DNA from: Methanosarcinales archaeon
Lineage (GTDB): Archaea > Halobacteriota > Methanosarcinia > Methanosarcinales > Methanogasteraceae
Direction: 5' to 3'
Assembly: GCA_030672345.1 (NCBI GenBank)
Contig: DAOVGO010000071.1
Location: forward strand, 1 to 5,973
Length of the DNA: 5,973 bases
The position numbers were made by a program, and so were the translations under genes. Positions 1-5,648 of the stretch are shown here, in pieces; position 1 is the stretch's first letter; every line of letters starts with the position of its first letter. A model generated the notes under the pieces. The model was not told the DNA's origin. It saw only the letters and a program-made list of their open reading frames with translations, and made no database searches.

Positions 1-678
1 GATCCTACTTGCGACATCGATGAATCTTCTGCCCCTCTCTATCCCTTCGATGTACATCATAATCGTTTTTGTGTGCCTATCAGCGTCAAAATACTCAAGA
101 AGATCAGAGTCATCAACATCAGCCTTGTTCCCAACCCCGACAATCAGGTGGAGCCCCATCTGCTGGCTGACCGCCCAGTCCACAAGCGAAAGACCGAATG
201 TTCCGCTCTGGGTTATGAACGAGATCCCGTCTTTCTCTGGCATCTGTGGGATGATGCTCGCATTCAGGTTCAGATCTGTGTTGATAAAGCCGAACGTGTT
301 CGGACCGATCATCCGCATGTCATAGTCCCTGGAGATATCGCTGACCTCATTCTCAAGCGCCCTGTTTCCGACCTCGCTGAAACCTGCTGATACGATCACA
401 ATGCCTCCGACGCCTTTTCTCCCGCATTCCTTTAGAACCAGGGGAACCGTCTCTGCAGGAAGAACGATCATGCCAAGATCGACTCTGCGGGGGAGATCGA
501 GAACCGAATGATAGCATCTCATCCCAAGAATCTCATCTTCGTTTGGGTTTACCGGATAAACCGATCCTGTGTACCCTCCCGACATAATATTATTTAAGAT
601 CCGATATCCCCATTTTTCACGGTTCGAGGATGCGCCGATTAACGCAATCGAATCCGGCTCAAGGAGATGGGAGAGCAT
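1..678 (-). CDS. ADP-forming acyl-CoA synthetase, alpha/CoA-binding part (N-terminal 226 aa, runs off the left edge)
   Basis: Cytosolic enzyme family that converts acyl-CoA + ADP + Pi to the acid + CoA + ATP. This is the main ATP-yielding step of acetate/organic-acid formation in archaea. Residues 1-125 form the CoA-binding Rossmann domain: LLEPDSIALIGAS at 5-17, YPVNPNEDEILG at 41-52, GGIVIVSAGFSE at 91-102 and the MIGPNTFGFINT block at 123-134. The succinyl-CoA-ligase-like domain follows, with ITQSGTFGLSLVDWA at 155-169 and VGNKADVDDSDLLEYF at 182-197. The usual GPNC has Thr in place of Cys. The phospho-histidine and the beta/ATP-grasp part would lie beyond the window, so it cannot be said whether this is a fused ~700-aa or a separate alpha protein. 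The ATG at 678 is chosen because the family's N-terminal motif starts right after it; no Shine-Dalgarno is visible. It lies 13 nt after the dehydrogenase stop, so the two are very probably one transcript. The family call is firm; the acyl substrate is unknown. Confidence 0.9.
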   Translation of the reverse strand, partial: MLSHLLEPDSIALIGASSNREKWGYRILNNIMSGGYTGSVYPVNPNEDEILGMRCYHSVLDLPRRVDLGMIVLPAETVPLVLKECGRKGVGGIVIVSAGFSEVGNRALENEVSDISRDYDMRMIGPNTFGFINTDLNLNASIIPQMPEKDGISFITQSGTFGLSLVDWAVSQQMGLHLIVGVGNKADVDDSDLLEYFDADRHTKTIMMYIEGIERGRRFIDVASRI

Positions 679-691
679 GGTGTCAGATGTG

Positions 692-1804
692 TCACATACA
701 TCTGCGATATCTCATCGCAGAGAGTACCCGTTCCCTTGCGATCGCGTCGGCTGCAACCCGCGGATACAAGCCTTCACTGTATGTTTTATCAAGGACTTTC
801 TTTGTATTCTCTCTTATCTTACTTTTAACTTCAAAAAAAGCCTCTTTCTCACTTCCATGCCTGTATTCGACCGCAGCCGTGATGACGCCTCCGGCATTTG
901 CTATGAAATCAGGGACCGATAGAACACCCCTATCGTGAAGCACCTTCTCGGCTCCGATTGTTATCGGGATATTCGCACCCTGCAGGATGAGCTTTGTGTC
1001 AAGTGTACCGACATTCCTCTCATCGACGACATCAGGTCTTGCAGCAGGAACAAATATATCGCTGGATATCTTCAGGAGATCCCCTGTCTTCAGTCTCTCT
1101 GCATCCTCATAATAGATGACAGACCCCTTCTCTTCCTTCACCCGCACAAGCGCCGGAACATCGATCCCGTCCCTGTTATATACAGTTCCGCTGGTATCGC
1201 TCGCAGCCACAAGGCGTACCCCCTTCTCTCCGAGAAATCTTGCTGCATTCTTACCAACATTCCCGAAGCCCTCAACAACGAGCCTTGCGCCATTCAAATC
1301 CAGATCTATGTATTCCTTTGCGATCCCTGCACATTCTGCGACCCCGAAACCGGTCGCTCCAATCTCATCGAAAGGTATTCCGCCAAGCTCCCTTGGAAGA
1401 CCGACTGACCGCTGTATTTCGTCGAATATATAAGCTATGCAGGATTCATCAGTGTACATATCAGGAGCGGGTATGTAATCATGGAGACACTCGATCGCCC
1501 TTGCGAAGATACGTATGATCTGCTCTTTTTCCCCTGTCTTCGGGTCCGAGAGGATTCCAGCCTTGGCGCCCCCATGCGGAAGCCCTGCCGCAGCATTCTT
1601 AAGTGTCATCGCCCTTGCAAGCCGCCTCACCTCAGTTGTGGTGAGATCCGGAGCCATCCGGACCCCGCCTATGGCAGGTCCTGCGGCAATGTTGTCGATT
1701 ACCACGATCGCTCTCAGTTTCGAGACGGGTTCGTAGATGTGGATTATCTTCTCAGGTCCGAGATCGTCAGTGCATTCCTCAAAGATTGTTTGGCTTATGT
1801 CCAT
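692..1804 (-). CDS. Glu/Leu/Phe/Val dehydrogenase family amino-acid dehydrogenase (likely hydrophobic substrate)
   Basis: NAD(P)-dependent oxidative deamination of an L-amino acid to the 2-oxo acid plus ammonia, in the cytosol. It has 370 aa, nearer to leucine/phenylalanine dehydrogenases (about 350-380) than to glutamate dehydrogenases (about 410-450). Visible are the substrate lysine K69 (MTLKNAAAGL), catalytic K81 in GGAKAG, catalytic-type D115 in PAPDMYTDE, ATGFGVA at 150-156, the dinucleotide fold GFGNVG at 179-184 with D203 ending the second strand, QGANIPIT at 275-282 and NAGGV at 303-307. The glutamate side-chain-binding Lys (KGG in GDH) is I45, and the following Ser (NAGGVxVS) is A310; leucine dehydrogenases have Leu and Val there. 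I therefore infer a hydrophobic amino acid as substrate and give no gene symbol. The ATG at 1804 has a weak AGGA about 10 nt upstream. It is the first gene of a pair with the acyl-CoA synthetase downstream, which fits amino-acid fermentation. Confidence 0.88.
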   Translation of the reverse strand: MDISQTIFEECTDDLGPEKIIHIYEPVSKLRAIVVIDNIAAGPAIGGVRMAPDLTTTEVRRLARAMTLKNAAAGLPHGGAKAGILSDPKTGEKEQIIRIFARAIECLHDYIPAPDMYTDESCIAYIFDEIQRSVGLPRELGGIPFDEIGATGFGVAECAGIAKEYIDLDLNGARLVVEGFGNVGKNAARFLGEKGVRLVAASDTSGTVYNRDGIDVPALVRVKEEKGSVIYYEDAERLKTGDLLKISSDIFVPAARPDVVDERNVGTLDTKLILQGANIPITIGAEKVLHDRGVLSVPDFIANAGGVITAAVEYRHGSEKEAFFEVKSKIRENTKKVLDKTYSEGLYPRVAADAIARERVLSAMRYRRCM

Positions 1805-1973
1805 GGTATCAGATTCCTGTTTGTGTGAGGGTTAGGTGGGGTTTTAGTGATTCTATGATTGTGGGGCATTTGCTGGCGAGTCTTTGGTCTGTATGGTGAA
1901 GTATCTTGTGTACTCTGCTATTTCATCCTTTCTGAGTTTGTCAATCGTATATTCTAATGTTATCCCACAATAA
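1805..1973. other. Non-coding / decayed intergenic stretch upstream of the dehydrogenase
   Basis: No intact gene is visible here. It should contain the promoter of the dehydrogenase, but no convincing TATA box can be picked. On the minus strand a frame stays open from 2002 down to a TAG at 1855-1853 and reads plausibly (for example TLEYTIDKLRKDEIAEYT) but has no usable start codon, so it is at best a gene remnant. Next to the decayed toxin gene on its right, the stretch looks like a scar of past insertion or deletion. Confidence 0.4.
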
Positions 1974-2292
1974 ATTTCACTGGATATGCTTTCAAAACTG
2001 CATCAGGGTGAATTAAAGACGATAAGAATAGCTTTACAGATTTCTGCCGCTCATCTTCTCATTGATGACTTTGATGCCCATCGGGCGGCAGAGGAGGATC
2101 TTTTGAAGGTGTCGGCTGCTACAACCTTGAAAAGCACACCTGGGCATCCTGGTCGAACTATATCGGGGAAAGTTGATCTCTAAATCTCAATTAAGAGAAT
2201 ACCTTGAAGAAATAAAGAGGCGAAGGGACATCCGGATAAGTTCCAGACTCTGCCAGAAGTTGATTTACTCATTGGAATCCGGAGATCTGTGA
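1974..2292 (+). pseudogene. Decayed DUF3368 (PIN-domain) toxin gene, C-terminal half with frameshift
   Basis: From the ATG at 1986 the plus strand reads QGELKTIRIALQ, then HLLIDDFDAHRAAEEDLLKV. This matches, position for position, the GETETIELAIRI...LVLIDDLHARVEA...LTVKG region of the intact toxin at 4843-5361. After codon 2109-2111 the homology breaks. It resumes in another frame at 2131 as KAHLGILVELYRGKLIS (family pattern KGTLGILxxxYxxxLI), then LREYLEEIKRRRDIRISSRLCQKL, and ends at a TGA at 2290-2292. About 19 extra bases (around 2112-2130) explain the frameshift. The N-terminal half with the VSNxxPL motif is absent upstream, where TAA at 1971 closes the frame, and no antitoxin partner is visible. 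The end overlaps the 3' end of the convergent glycosyltransferase by 28 nt. It is most likely a dead toxin gene. The boundary at 1974 is only the limit of the open frame. Confidence 0.72.
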
Positions 2293-3032
2293 TCGATTCT
2301 CACGTATTCTCGCAGGTCAGCGACGTGGAGTTTTCTCGCGAGTTTGTCGATGAATGTCGAGTCCAGTGTCCTGCCCAGATCCAGTTGCGCGTAGTAATAG
2401 ACCGTTCCGAGAAGCCCCATCGATTCCAGACGCCTGGACGAGTTCGTGACCTTTACATGAGGGAAGAAACCCACCTTTCCGACCTTGCATATCCGCCTGC
2501 TGAACTCCACGTCCTCGAGCAGGACGTTACGGTATCCTCCACACTCAAAATACGCATCGGATCTCACGCAGGTGTTGAAACCGGGCAGGGTGACAGATAG
2601 CAATTTATCTCGCATTAAAAAGTACTTGTTGGAGACCGTCTCCGCGAGTTTTATCTGTTCGCTATGCTCTGAAAATTCAAAGCCGGTTGAGAATGCAACA
2701 AGGTCAGGGTCGGTTTTGAACGTTTCGTAGACGTAGGCAATGTAGTAACCGGGGATCCGGGTGTCTGCATCGATGAATATGAAATATTTACTGCTCTTAC
2801 TCGCATTCATAGCCCCGAAATGCCTGCCCGCCCCGATTCCGTGCTCTTCGCACTGAAACACACGGTCTGCGTACCTTCTTGCGATATCAAGACTCCCGTC
2901 AGTGCTCTGACCGTCCGATACGATCAGTTCGTATGGCGTGCTTGTGTTCTGGCTCACGATCGATTCGAGCGTTTCCTCAAGATGGTTAACCTCGTTTAAA
3001 ACCGGGACGATGACCGAGATTTCGGGTTCCAT
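2265..3032 (-). CDS. Family 2 (GT-A) glycosyltransferase
   Basis: Transfers a sugar from a nucleotide-activated donor, probably to a lipid or surface glycan; the acceptor cannot be read from sequence. The 255-aa protein opens with EISVIVPVLNEVNHLEETLES (residues 4-24, nucleotide-binding strand). D40 and the DGQSTDGSLDIA block follow at 40-51, then the metal-binding DAD (88-90) in YFIFIDADTRIPG, the acceptor-side GFNTCVRSDAYFECGGY (151-167) and the LLEDVEF base region (171-177, E173/D174). No membrane segment is evident, so it is cytosolic or peripheral. The frame stays open upstream to an ATG at 3113, but that adds 27 residues without family resemblance and runs through the likely promoter, so I place the start at 3032, where the family fold begins. 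No Shine-Dalgarno is visible; a TATA-like element lies about 30 nt upstream. The gene stands alone, divergent from the exported-protein gene. Confidence 0.88.
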   Translation of the reverse strand: MEPEISVIVPVLNEVNHLEETLESIVSQNTSTPYELIVSDGQSTDGSLDIARRYADRVFQCEEHGIGAGRHFGAMNASKSSKYFIFIDADTRIPGYYIAYVYETFKTDPDLVAFSTGFEFSEHSEQIKLAETVSNKYFLMRDKLLSVTLPGFNTCVRSDAYFECGGYRNVLLEDVEFSRRICKVGKVGFFPHVKVTNSSRRLESMGLLGTVYYYAQLDLGRTLDSTFIDKLARKLHVADLREYVRIDHRSPDSNE

Positions 3033-3043
3033 GATTCGGTTAC

Positions 3044-3055
3044 TTTGGTGCCAAA
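3044..3055. promoter_or_regulatory. Palindrome TTTGGTGCCAAA, possible operator
   Basis: A 12-bp inverted repeat (5-bp arms, TG centre) lies between the likely TATA box and the start codon of the glycosyltransferase, where a bound repressor would block initiation. It is short enough to occur by chance. Confidence 0.2.
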
Positions 3056-3058
3056 CGG

Positions 3059-3066
3059 CATTAAAG
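3059..3066 (-). promoter_or_regulatory. Possible TATA box for the glycosyltransferase gene
   Basis: CTTTAATG on the minus strand is centred about 30 nt upstream of the ATG at 3032. The spacing suits an archaeal promoter with a very short or absent leader. The match to TTTAWATA is weak. Confidence 0.25.
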
Positions 3067-3123
3067 ATGCCTGATGCGGACGATGATGCCGGAGTTCGCA
3101 CACGGATGCGCAATCATTACTCT

Positions 3124-3131
3124 CTTATATG
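3124..3131 (+). promoter_or_regulatory. TATA box for the exported-protein gene
   Basis: CTTATATG is centred 26 nt upstream of the ATG at 3153, the distance expected between an archaeal box A and the transcription start. This would give a leaderless mRNA starting at that ATG. If translation instead starts at the ATG at 3159 or 3162, AAGGG at 3148-3152 could act as a Shine-Dalgarno. Confidence 0.45.
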
Positions 3132-3152
3132 TTGATGTAACAGATACAAGGG

Positions 3153-4205
3153 ATGGCAATGATGAATCGAGGATATAGGTGTGCCGCACTTCTGGCGCTT
3201 GCGCTCGTACTTGCCTACCCGGCTGCGGGTTTTGCGCAGTATGCGGCGCCCAATGATGTAACCATACCACGGTATCTGATCGAACTGAATTATGAAACCA
3301 GTGAGAACGCCACGATGGGGATGGCGTATGAGACCATCGTATTCAGGAACATGGGAGATACGAACCGGTCCGAAGAGGTGCGCATCGCCGTACCGGAGAA
3401 TGCAAAGATCATGCAGGTCATGAGGATGGGGCATATGACCGATGTCGCGTCGGCAGAGGTTGCGTATGAACGAGAAGGGGGGGTTATAGGCTGGAATATG
3501 ACGCTTAAGCCAGGTGGCATGGCGATGTACTCTGTGCGATACGTCGTGCCGCTCGGTGGCGGTGGCGCGGGAACGTCCGGCGAACCTGACGAGTTTGTGA
3601 AGAAACTCATCGATCCTGCGATTATGAACTATCCGATCGCCTCGCTCATACTGAAGGTCAACACCGATACCGACATCGAATTCACAGACGGGTCAGGAAA
3701 CACGCTAAAACCGGATTCCGCGATTCCGGAGGATGGCGGTGTTCGTTATACGTGGGATCAGGTGACGTTTGGAGAGTTGCATGTCATATTGCCGCAGCCG
3801 TCACAGTCACAGCCTATAGATCGGTGGATCGCGTATGCGGTCATCGCACTGCTGCTAATCTCTGCGCTGCTCTACCCGGTACTCCACATCAAGAACAATA
3901 AGCTGAGAGGGAAGGATGGAGCGTTATCATGCTCGGGATGCTCTGTCTGCGATAAAGGCGGGGATGGCGCGGAGAAAGAACCAAATGCGGGCGGCGACTG
4001 GGAAGAGATGGACGAGATCGTCATAGAGATTACTCAGTCGAAGGAAGACCTGATCCGCAAGAAAAAAGCGATCCTTGCAGTACTAAGCAAACTGGACGAG
4101 GATCATGATGCCGGCGAAGTTTCGGATGATGATTACATGCGATTGACACTGAACTATAAGGATAAAGCGATTGAGATCCTGAAACAGCTGGATAAGATGG
4201 AATAA
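3153..4205 (+). CDS. Exported membrane-anchored protein of unknown function, intracellular CxxCxxC and helical tail
   Basis: I do not recognise this 350-aa protein. Residues 1-28 are a signal peptide: R6/R9, then hydrophobic AALLALALVLAYPAAGFA, with likely cleavage after A28. Residues 29-224 form an extracytoplasmic region that looks beta-rich, with NxS/T sequons at N52, N71 and N115 and a GGGGAG linker at 135-140. One membrane span (WIAYAVIALLLISALLYPVL, 225-244) is followed by positive charge (HIKNNKLRGK), so the C-terminus is inside. There CSGCSVC (C260, C263, C266) could bind a metal or form disulfides. An acidic linker then leads to a highly charged helical end (296-350) with the pattern KKKAILAVLSKLDEDHDAGEVSDDDY. 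This resembles short helical tails seen in other membrane proteins with zinc-ribbon or cytochrome-biogenesis annotations, but that resemblance is too weak for a function. The start at 3153 is favoured by TATA spacing; 3159 or 3162 are alternatives. It is transcribed alone, convergent with ruvC. Confidence 0.82.
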   Translation: MAMMNRGYRCAALLALALVLAYPAAGFAQYAAPNDVTIPRYLIELNYETSENATMGMAYETIVFRNMGDTNRSEEVRIAVPENAKIMQVMRMGHMTDVASAEVAYEREGGVIGWNMTLKPGGMAMYSVRYVVPLGGGGAGTSGEPDEFVKKLIDPAIMNYPIASLILKVNTDTDIEFTDGSGNTLKPDSAIPEDGGVRYTWDQVTFGELHVILPQPSQSQPIDRWIAYAVIALLLISALLYPVLHIKNNKLRGKDGALSCSGCSVCDKGGDGAEKEPNAGGDWEEMDEIVIEITQSKEDLIRKKKAILAVLSKLDEDHDAGEVSDDDYMRLTLNYKDKAIEILKQLDKME

Positions 4206-4261
4206 CAGGATATTGGGCGCGTGGAAGCGTAGAAGAAGAATGCCGGCTATCAAACATGGTG

Positions 4262-4729
4262 TTACAAATTTTGCAGCAGCCGCGTGTTTGCATGGCACAA
4301 TGCAACGGCAACCGCATCGGCGGCGTCCACGGGCATAACCTCGTCGATCTCAAGCATTGCTCTCACCATCTTCTGTACCTGTTTCTTATCGGCTCTCCCT
4401 GAACCAGTGACTGCCTGCTTCACCTGATTTGGCGTGTACTCTGCTACATCGAGATCGTACTCGGATGCTGCGAGTAGAATAACCCCGCGTGCGTGGCTCA
4501 CCTCGATTGCAGACGATACATTCCTTGAAAAGAAGAGCTGCTCAATCGCGAGTTCATCTGGTTTGTGAGCGTCCAGAACCGCCTTTATTTCGTGGAATAT
4601 TGTTCGGAGGCGTGTCTGGATCGGCGCATCCGGAGGCGTGCCGATCACACCATACCTGATGCAGCGTGCACCATCGATCACACCAAAGCCTGTTTTCGCA
4701 AGTCCCGGGTCGATTCCGATGATGATCAT
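4262..4729 (-). CDS. ruvC: Holliday junction resolvase RuvC (crossover junction endodeoxyribonuclease)
   Basis: A dimeric, metal-dependent endonuclease that cuts four-way DNA junctions symmetrically during recombination and repair. The 155-aa protein is near the family's usual size (about 155-190). All four catalytic acidic residues are present: D7 in MIIIGIDPGLAKTGFGVID, E63 in LAIEQLFFSRN, and D135 and D138 in VDAADAVAVALCH. The conserved block VSHARGVILLAA (77-88) and the YTPNQVKQAVTGSGRADKKQVQKMV block (98-122) are intact, so this is a working RuvC rather than a distant RNase-H-fold relative. The ATG at 4729 is the only sensible start, since an in-frame TGA lies three codons upstream. No Shine-Dalgarno or well-placed TATA box is seen, so it may depend on transcription from upstream. 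No ruvA or ruvB is in view. Archaea normally rely on Hjc-type resolvases, so its presence is notable if the window is archaeal. Confidence 0.95.
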   Translation of the reverse strand: MIIIGIDPGLAKTGFGVIDGARCIRYGVIGTPPDAPIQTRLRTIFHEIKAVLDAHKPDELAIEQLFFSRNVSSAIEVSHARGVILLAASEYDLDVAEYTPNQVKQAVTGSGRADKKQVQKMVRAMLEIDEVMPVDAADAVAVALCHANTRLLQNL

Positions 4730-4749
4730 ACTATTTCACAGATATTACG

Positions 4750-4767
4750 GGCATCACAGGCATCACG
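4750..4767. repeat. Short tandem repeat GGCATCACA/GGCATCACG
   Basis: Two 9-bp units match at 8 of 9 positions. They lie just upstream of ruvC, and the second unit runs 5 bases into the left 43-bp repeat copy. They may mark a local slippage or recombination scar. Confidence 0.4.
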
Positions 4768-4805
4768 ACAGCAGTACCACGTCCCCGAACTCTTCTTCTC
4801 GTGAA
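4763..4805. repeat. 43-bp direct repeat, left copy (detached gene 3' end)
   Basis: Identical over all 43 bases to 5769-5811. On the minus strand it reads as the codons for SREEEFGDVVLLS plus TGA, the end of the membrane-protein gene 1 kb away, but here it has lost the rest of that gene. It begins TCACGA and has TCGTGA at 4799-4804, an inverted pair that bounds the unit. It lies between the toxin stop and ruvC. Confidence 0.9.
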
Positions 4806-4842
4806 ATCACGTGGCATACAAGGGGTTTGCCGTACAAACATC

Positions 4843-5361
4843 TCACCTCATAGACTGATCCACTCTTGCCGCATCCAATACCTTCATGCATAGATCCTCA
4901 CTGATCCATATATCATCGCGATACGCAATCTCTCTTAACGCATCTTCAAATTCTTTAAAATCGATTAATTCAGATTTATATGCATTATATATAACGCCAA
5001 GTGTGCCCTTTACCGTTAAACCTTGATTCCTTGCCTCGACCCGTGCATGCAAATCATCAATCAATACCAGATCAGCATCGATTCTGATAGCCAACTCGAT
5101 CGTCTCGGTTTCACCTTCATCAATTCTAACATCGAAAACACTCGCCCTCACAGCAGTTATTTCTTCCACGATTAATGTATCGCCGATGAGTAACCTGGCA
5201 CGAAATGCATCTATACAACCGAATCTGATACCATTTACTATAACCTCCTCATATACCGATTTCGGGATGTACACATTGTGATATAATTCCCTGAGGAGGT
5301 GCAACAGATTAAGCTTACCGAGTGCGATCAGTGGACCTGCATTGGATACCACCCCACTCAT
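4843..5361 (-). CDS. DUF3368 family PIN-domain toxin (putative ribonuclease)
   Basis: Toxin half of a type II-like toxin-antitoxin pair; PIN-fold proteins are typically Mg-dependent RNases. The 172-aa protein has the DUF3368 landmarks: VVSNAGPLIALGKLNLL (4-20), YIPKSVYEEV (31-40), the acidic DEGETETIELAI (81-92), LVLIDDLHAR (98-107), the KGTLGVI block (118-124) and the C-terminal DIWISEDL (150-157). Candidate active-site acids are E39, E83/E86 and D102/D103. The position of the usual first PIN aspartate is N7, a substitution that also occurs in this family but could lower or alter activity. The start ATG overlaps the antitoxin stop by 4 nt (ATGA) and has a good Shine-Dalgarno, so the two are translationally coupled. 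The tail end lies 37 nt from the left 43-bp repeat. Confidence 0.88.
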   Translation of the reverse strand: MSGVVSNAGPLIALGKLNLLHLLRELYHNVYIPKSVYEEVIVNGIRFGCIDAFRARLLIGDTLIVEEITAVRASVFDVRIDEGETETIELAIRIDADLVLIDDLHARVEARNQGLTVKGTLGVIYNAYKSELIDFKEFEDALREIAYRDDIWISEDLCMKVLDAARVDQSMR

Positions 5362-5621
5362 CCGAGTTCCTCTGCGATCATATCATCATCAAAGAATGGT
5401 TTGAACCCACGAGCAGACGCGTGAGCGACCATCTCTCGCAAAGGCAGTCCGGCGATTCTGGATGCACGCCAGATCGATATCTTACCTTCTTTGAAGATTG
5501 TCAGCGCCTCTTCTATTCTCATCTGTTTCGCGCCGAGTTCGATCAATCCCTGTATAGCATCTTCGTTGATTGGGAATATTGTTTTCAGGATTTCGTCCGA
5601 AACTTTGACGGTTATGGGCAT
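5358..5621 (-). CDS. UPF0175 family antitoxin
   Basis: A small 87-aa protein that should neutralise the DUF3368 toxin and probably also represses the shared promoter. The N-terminus is MPITVKVSDEIL, and a helix at 21-45 carries EEALTIFKEGKIS. The helix-turn-helix-like core KISIWRASRIAGLPLREMVA (47-66) is the UPF0175 signature, ending in HASARGFKPFFDDD (67-80). The acidic C-terminus (DDDMIAEELG) is a plausible toxin-binding tail. The gene order antitoxin then toxin, with a 4-nt overlap, is standard for this pair. No Shine-Dalgarno precedes the ATG at 5621. A TATA-like box about 32 nt upstream implies a very short or absent leader. The family call rests on motif recognition and on the partner gene. 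Confidence 0.87.
   Translation of the reverse strand: MPITVKVSDEILKTIFPINEDAIQGLIELGAKQMRIEEALTIFKEGKISIWRASRIAGLPLREMVAHASARGFKPFFDDDMIAEELG
5368..5373 (-). promoter_or_regulatory. Ribosome binding site of the toxin gene
   Basis: AGAGGA stands 6 nt before the toxin ATG at 5361, inside the end of the antitoxin gene. It fixes the toxin start and supports coupled translation. Apart from a weak AGGA before the dehydrogenase and an AAGGG near the exported-protein start, no comparable site precedes other starts in the window. Confidence 0.6.
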
Positions 5622-5648
5622 ATTAATTAAAAATACGTTCGTTCCTAA

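Noticed and set aside
20..390. Two overlapping plus-strand open frames of about 100 codons at the left edge
   Set aside because: Both are antisense to the acyl-CoA synthetase, whose motifs fix the coding strand.
935..1408. 157-codon plus-strand open frame
   Set aside because: It lies wholly antisense to the well-supported dehydrogenase gene and its translation shows no family motif.
3033..3113. Longer glycosyltransferase start at ATG 3113
   Set aside because: The extra 27 residues are unlike the family N-terminus and would run through the likely promoter and palindrome.
3117..3434. Minus-strand open frame over the exported-protein gene start
   Set aside because: Antisense to a gene with a clear signal peptide; composition is atypical (His/Arg-rich) and no motif is seen.
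4206..4261. Terminator between the convergent exported-protein gene and ruvC
   Set aside because: The 56-bp gap shows no convincing stem-loop or T-run on either strand.
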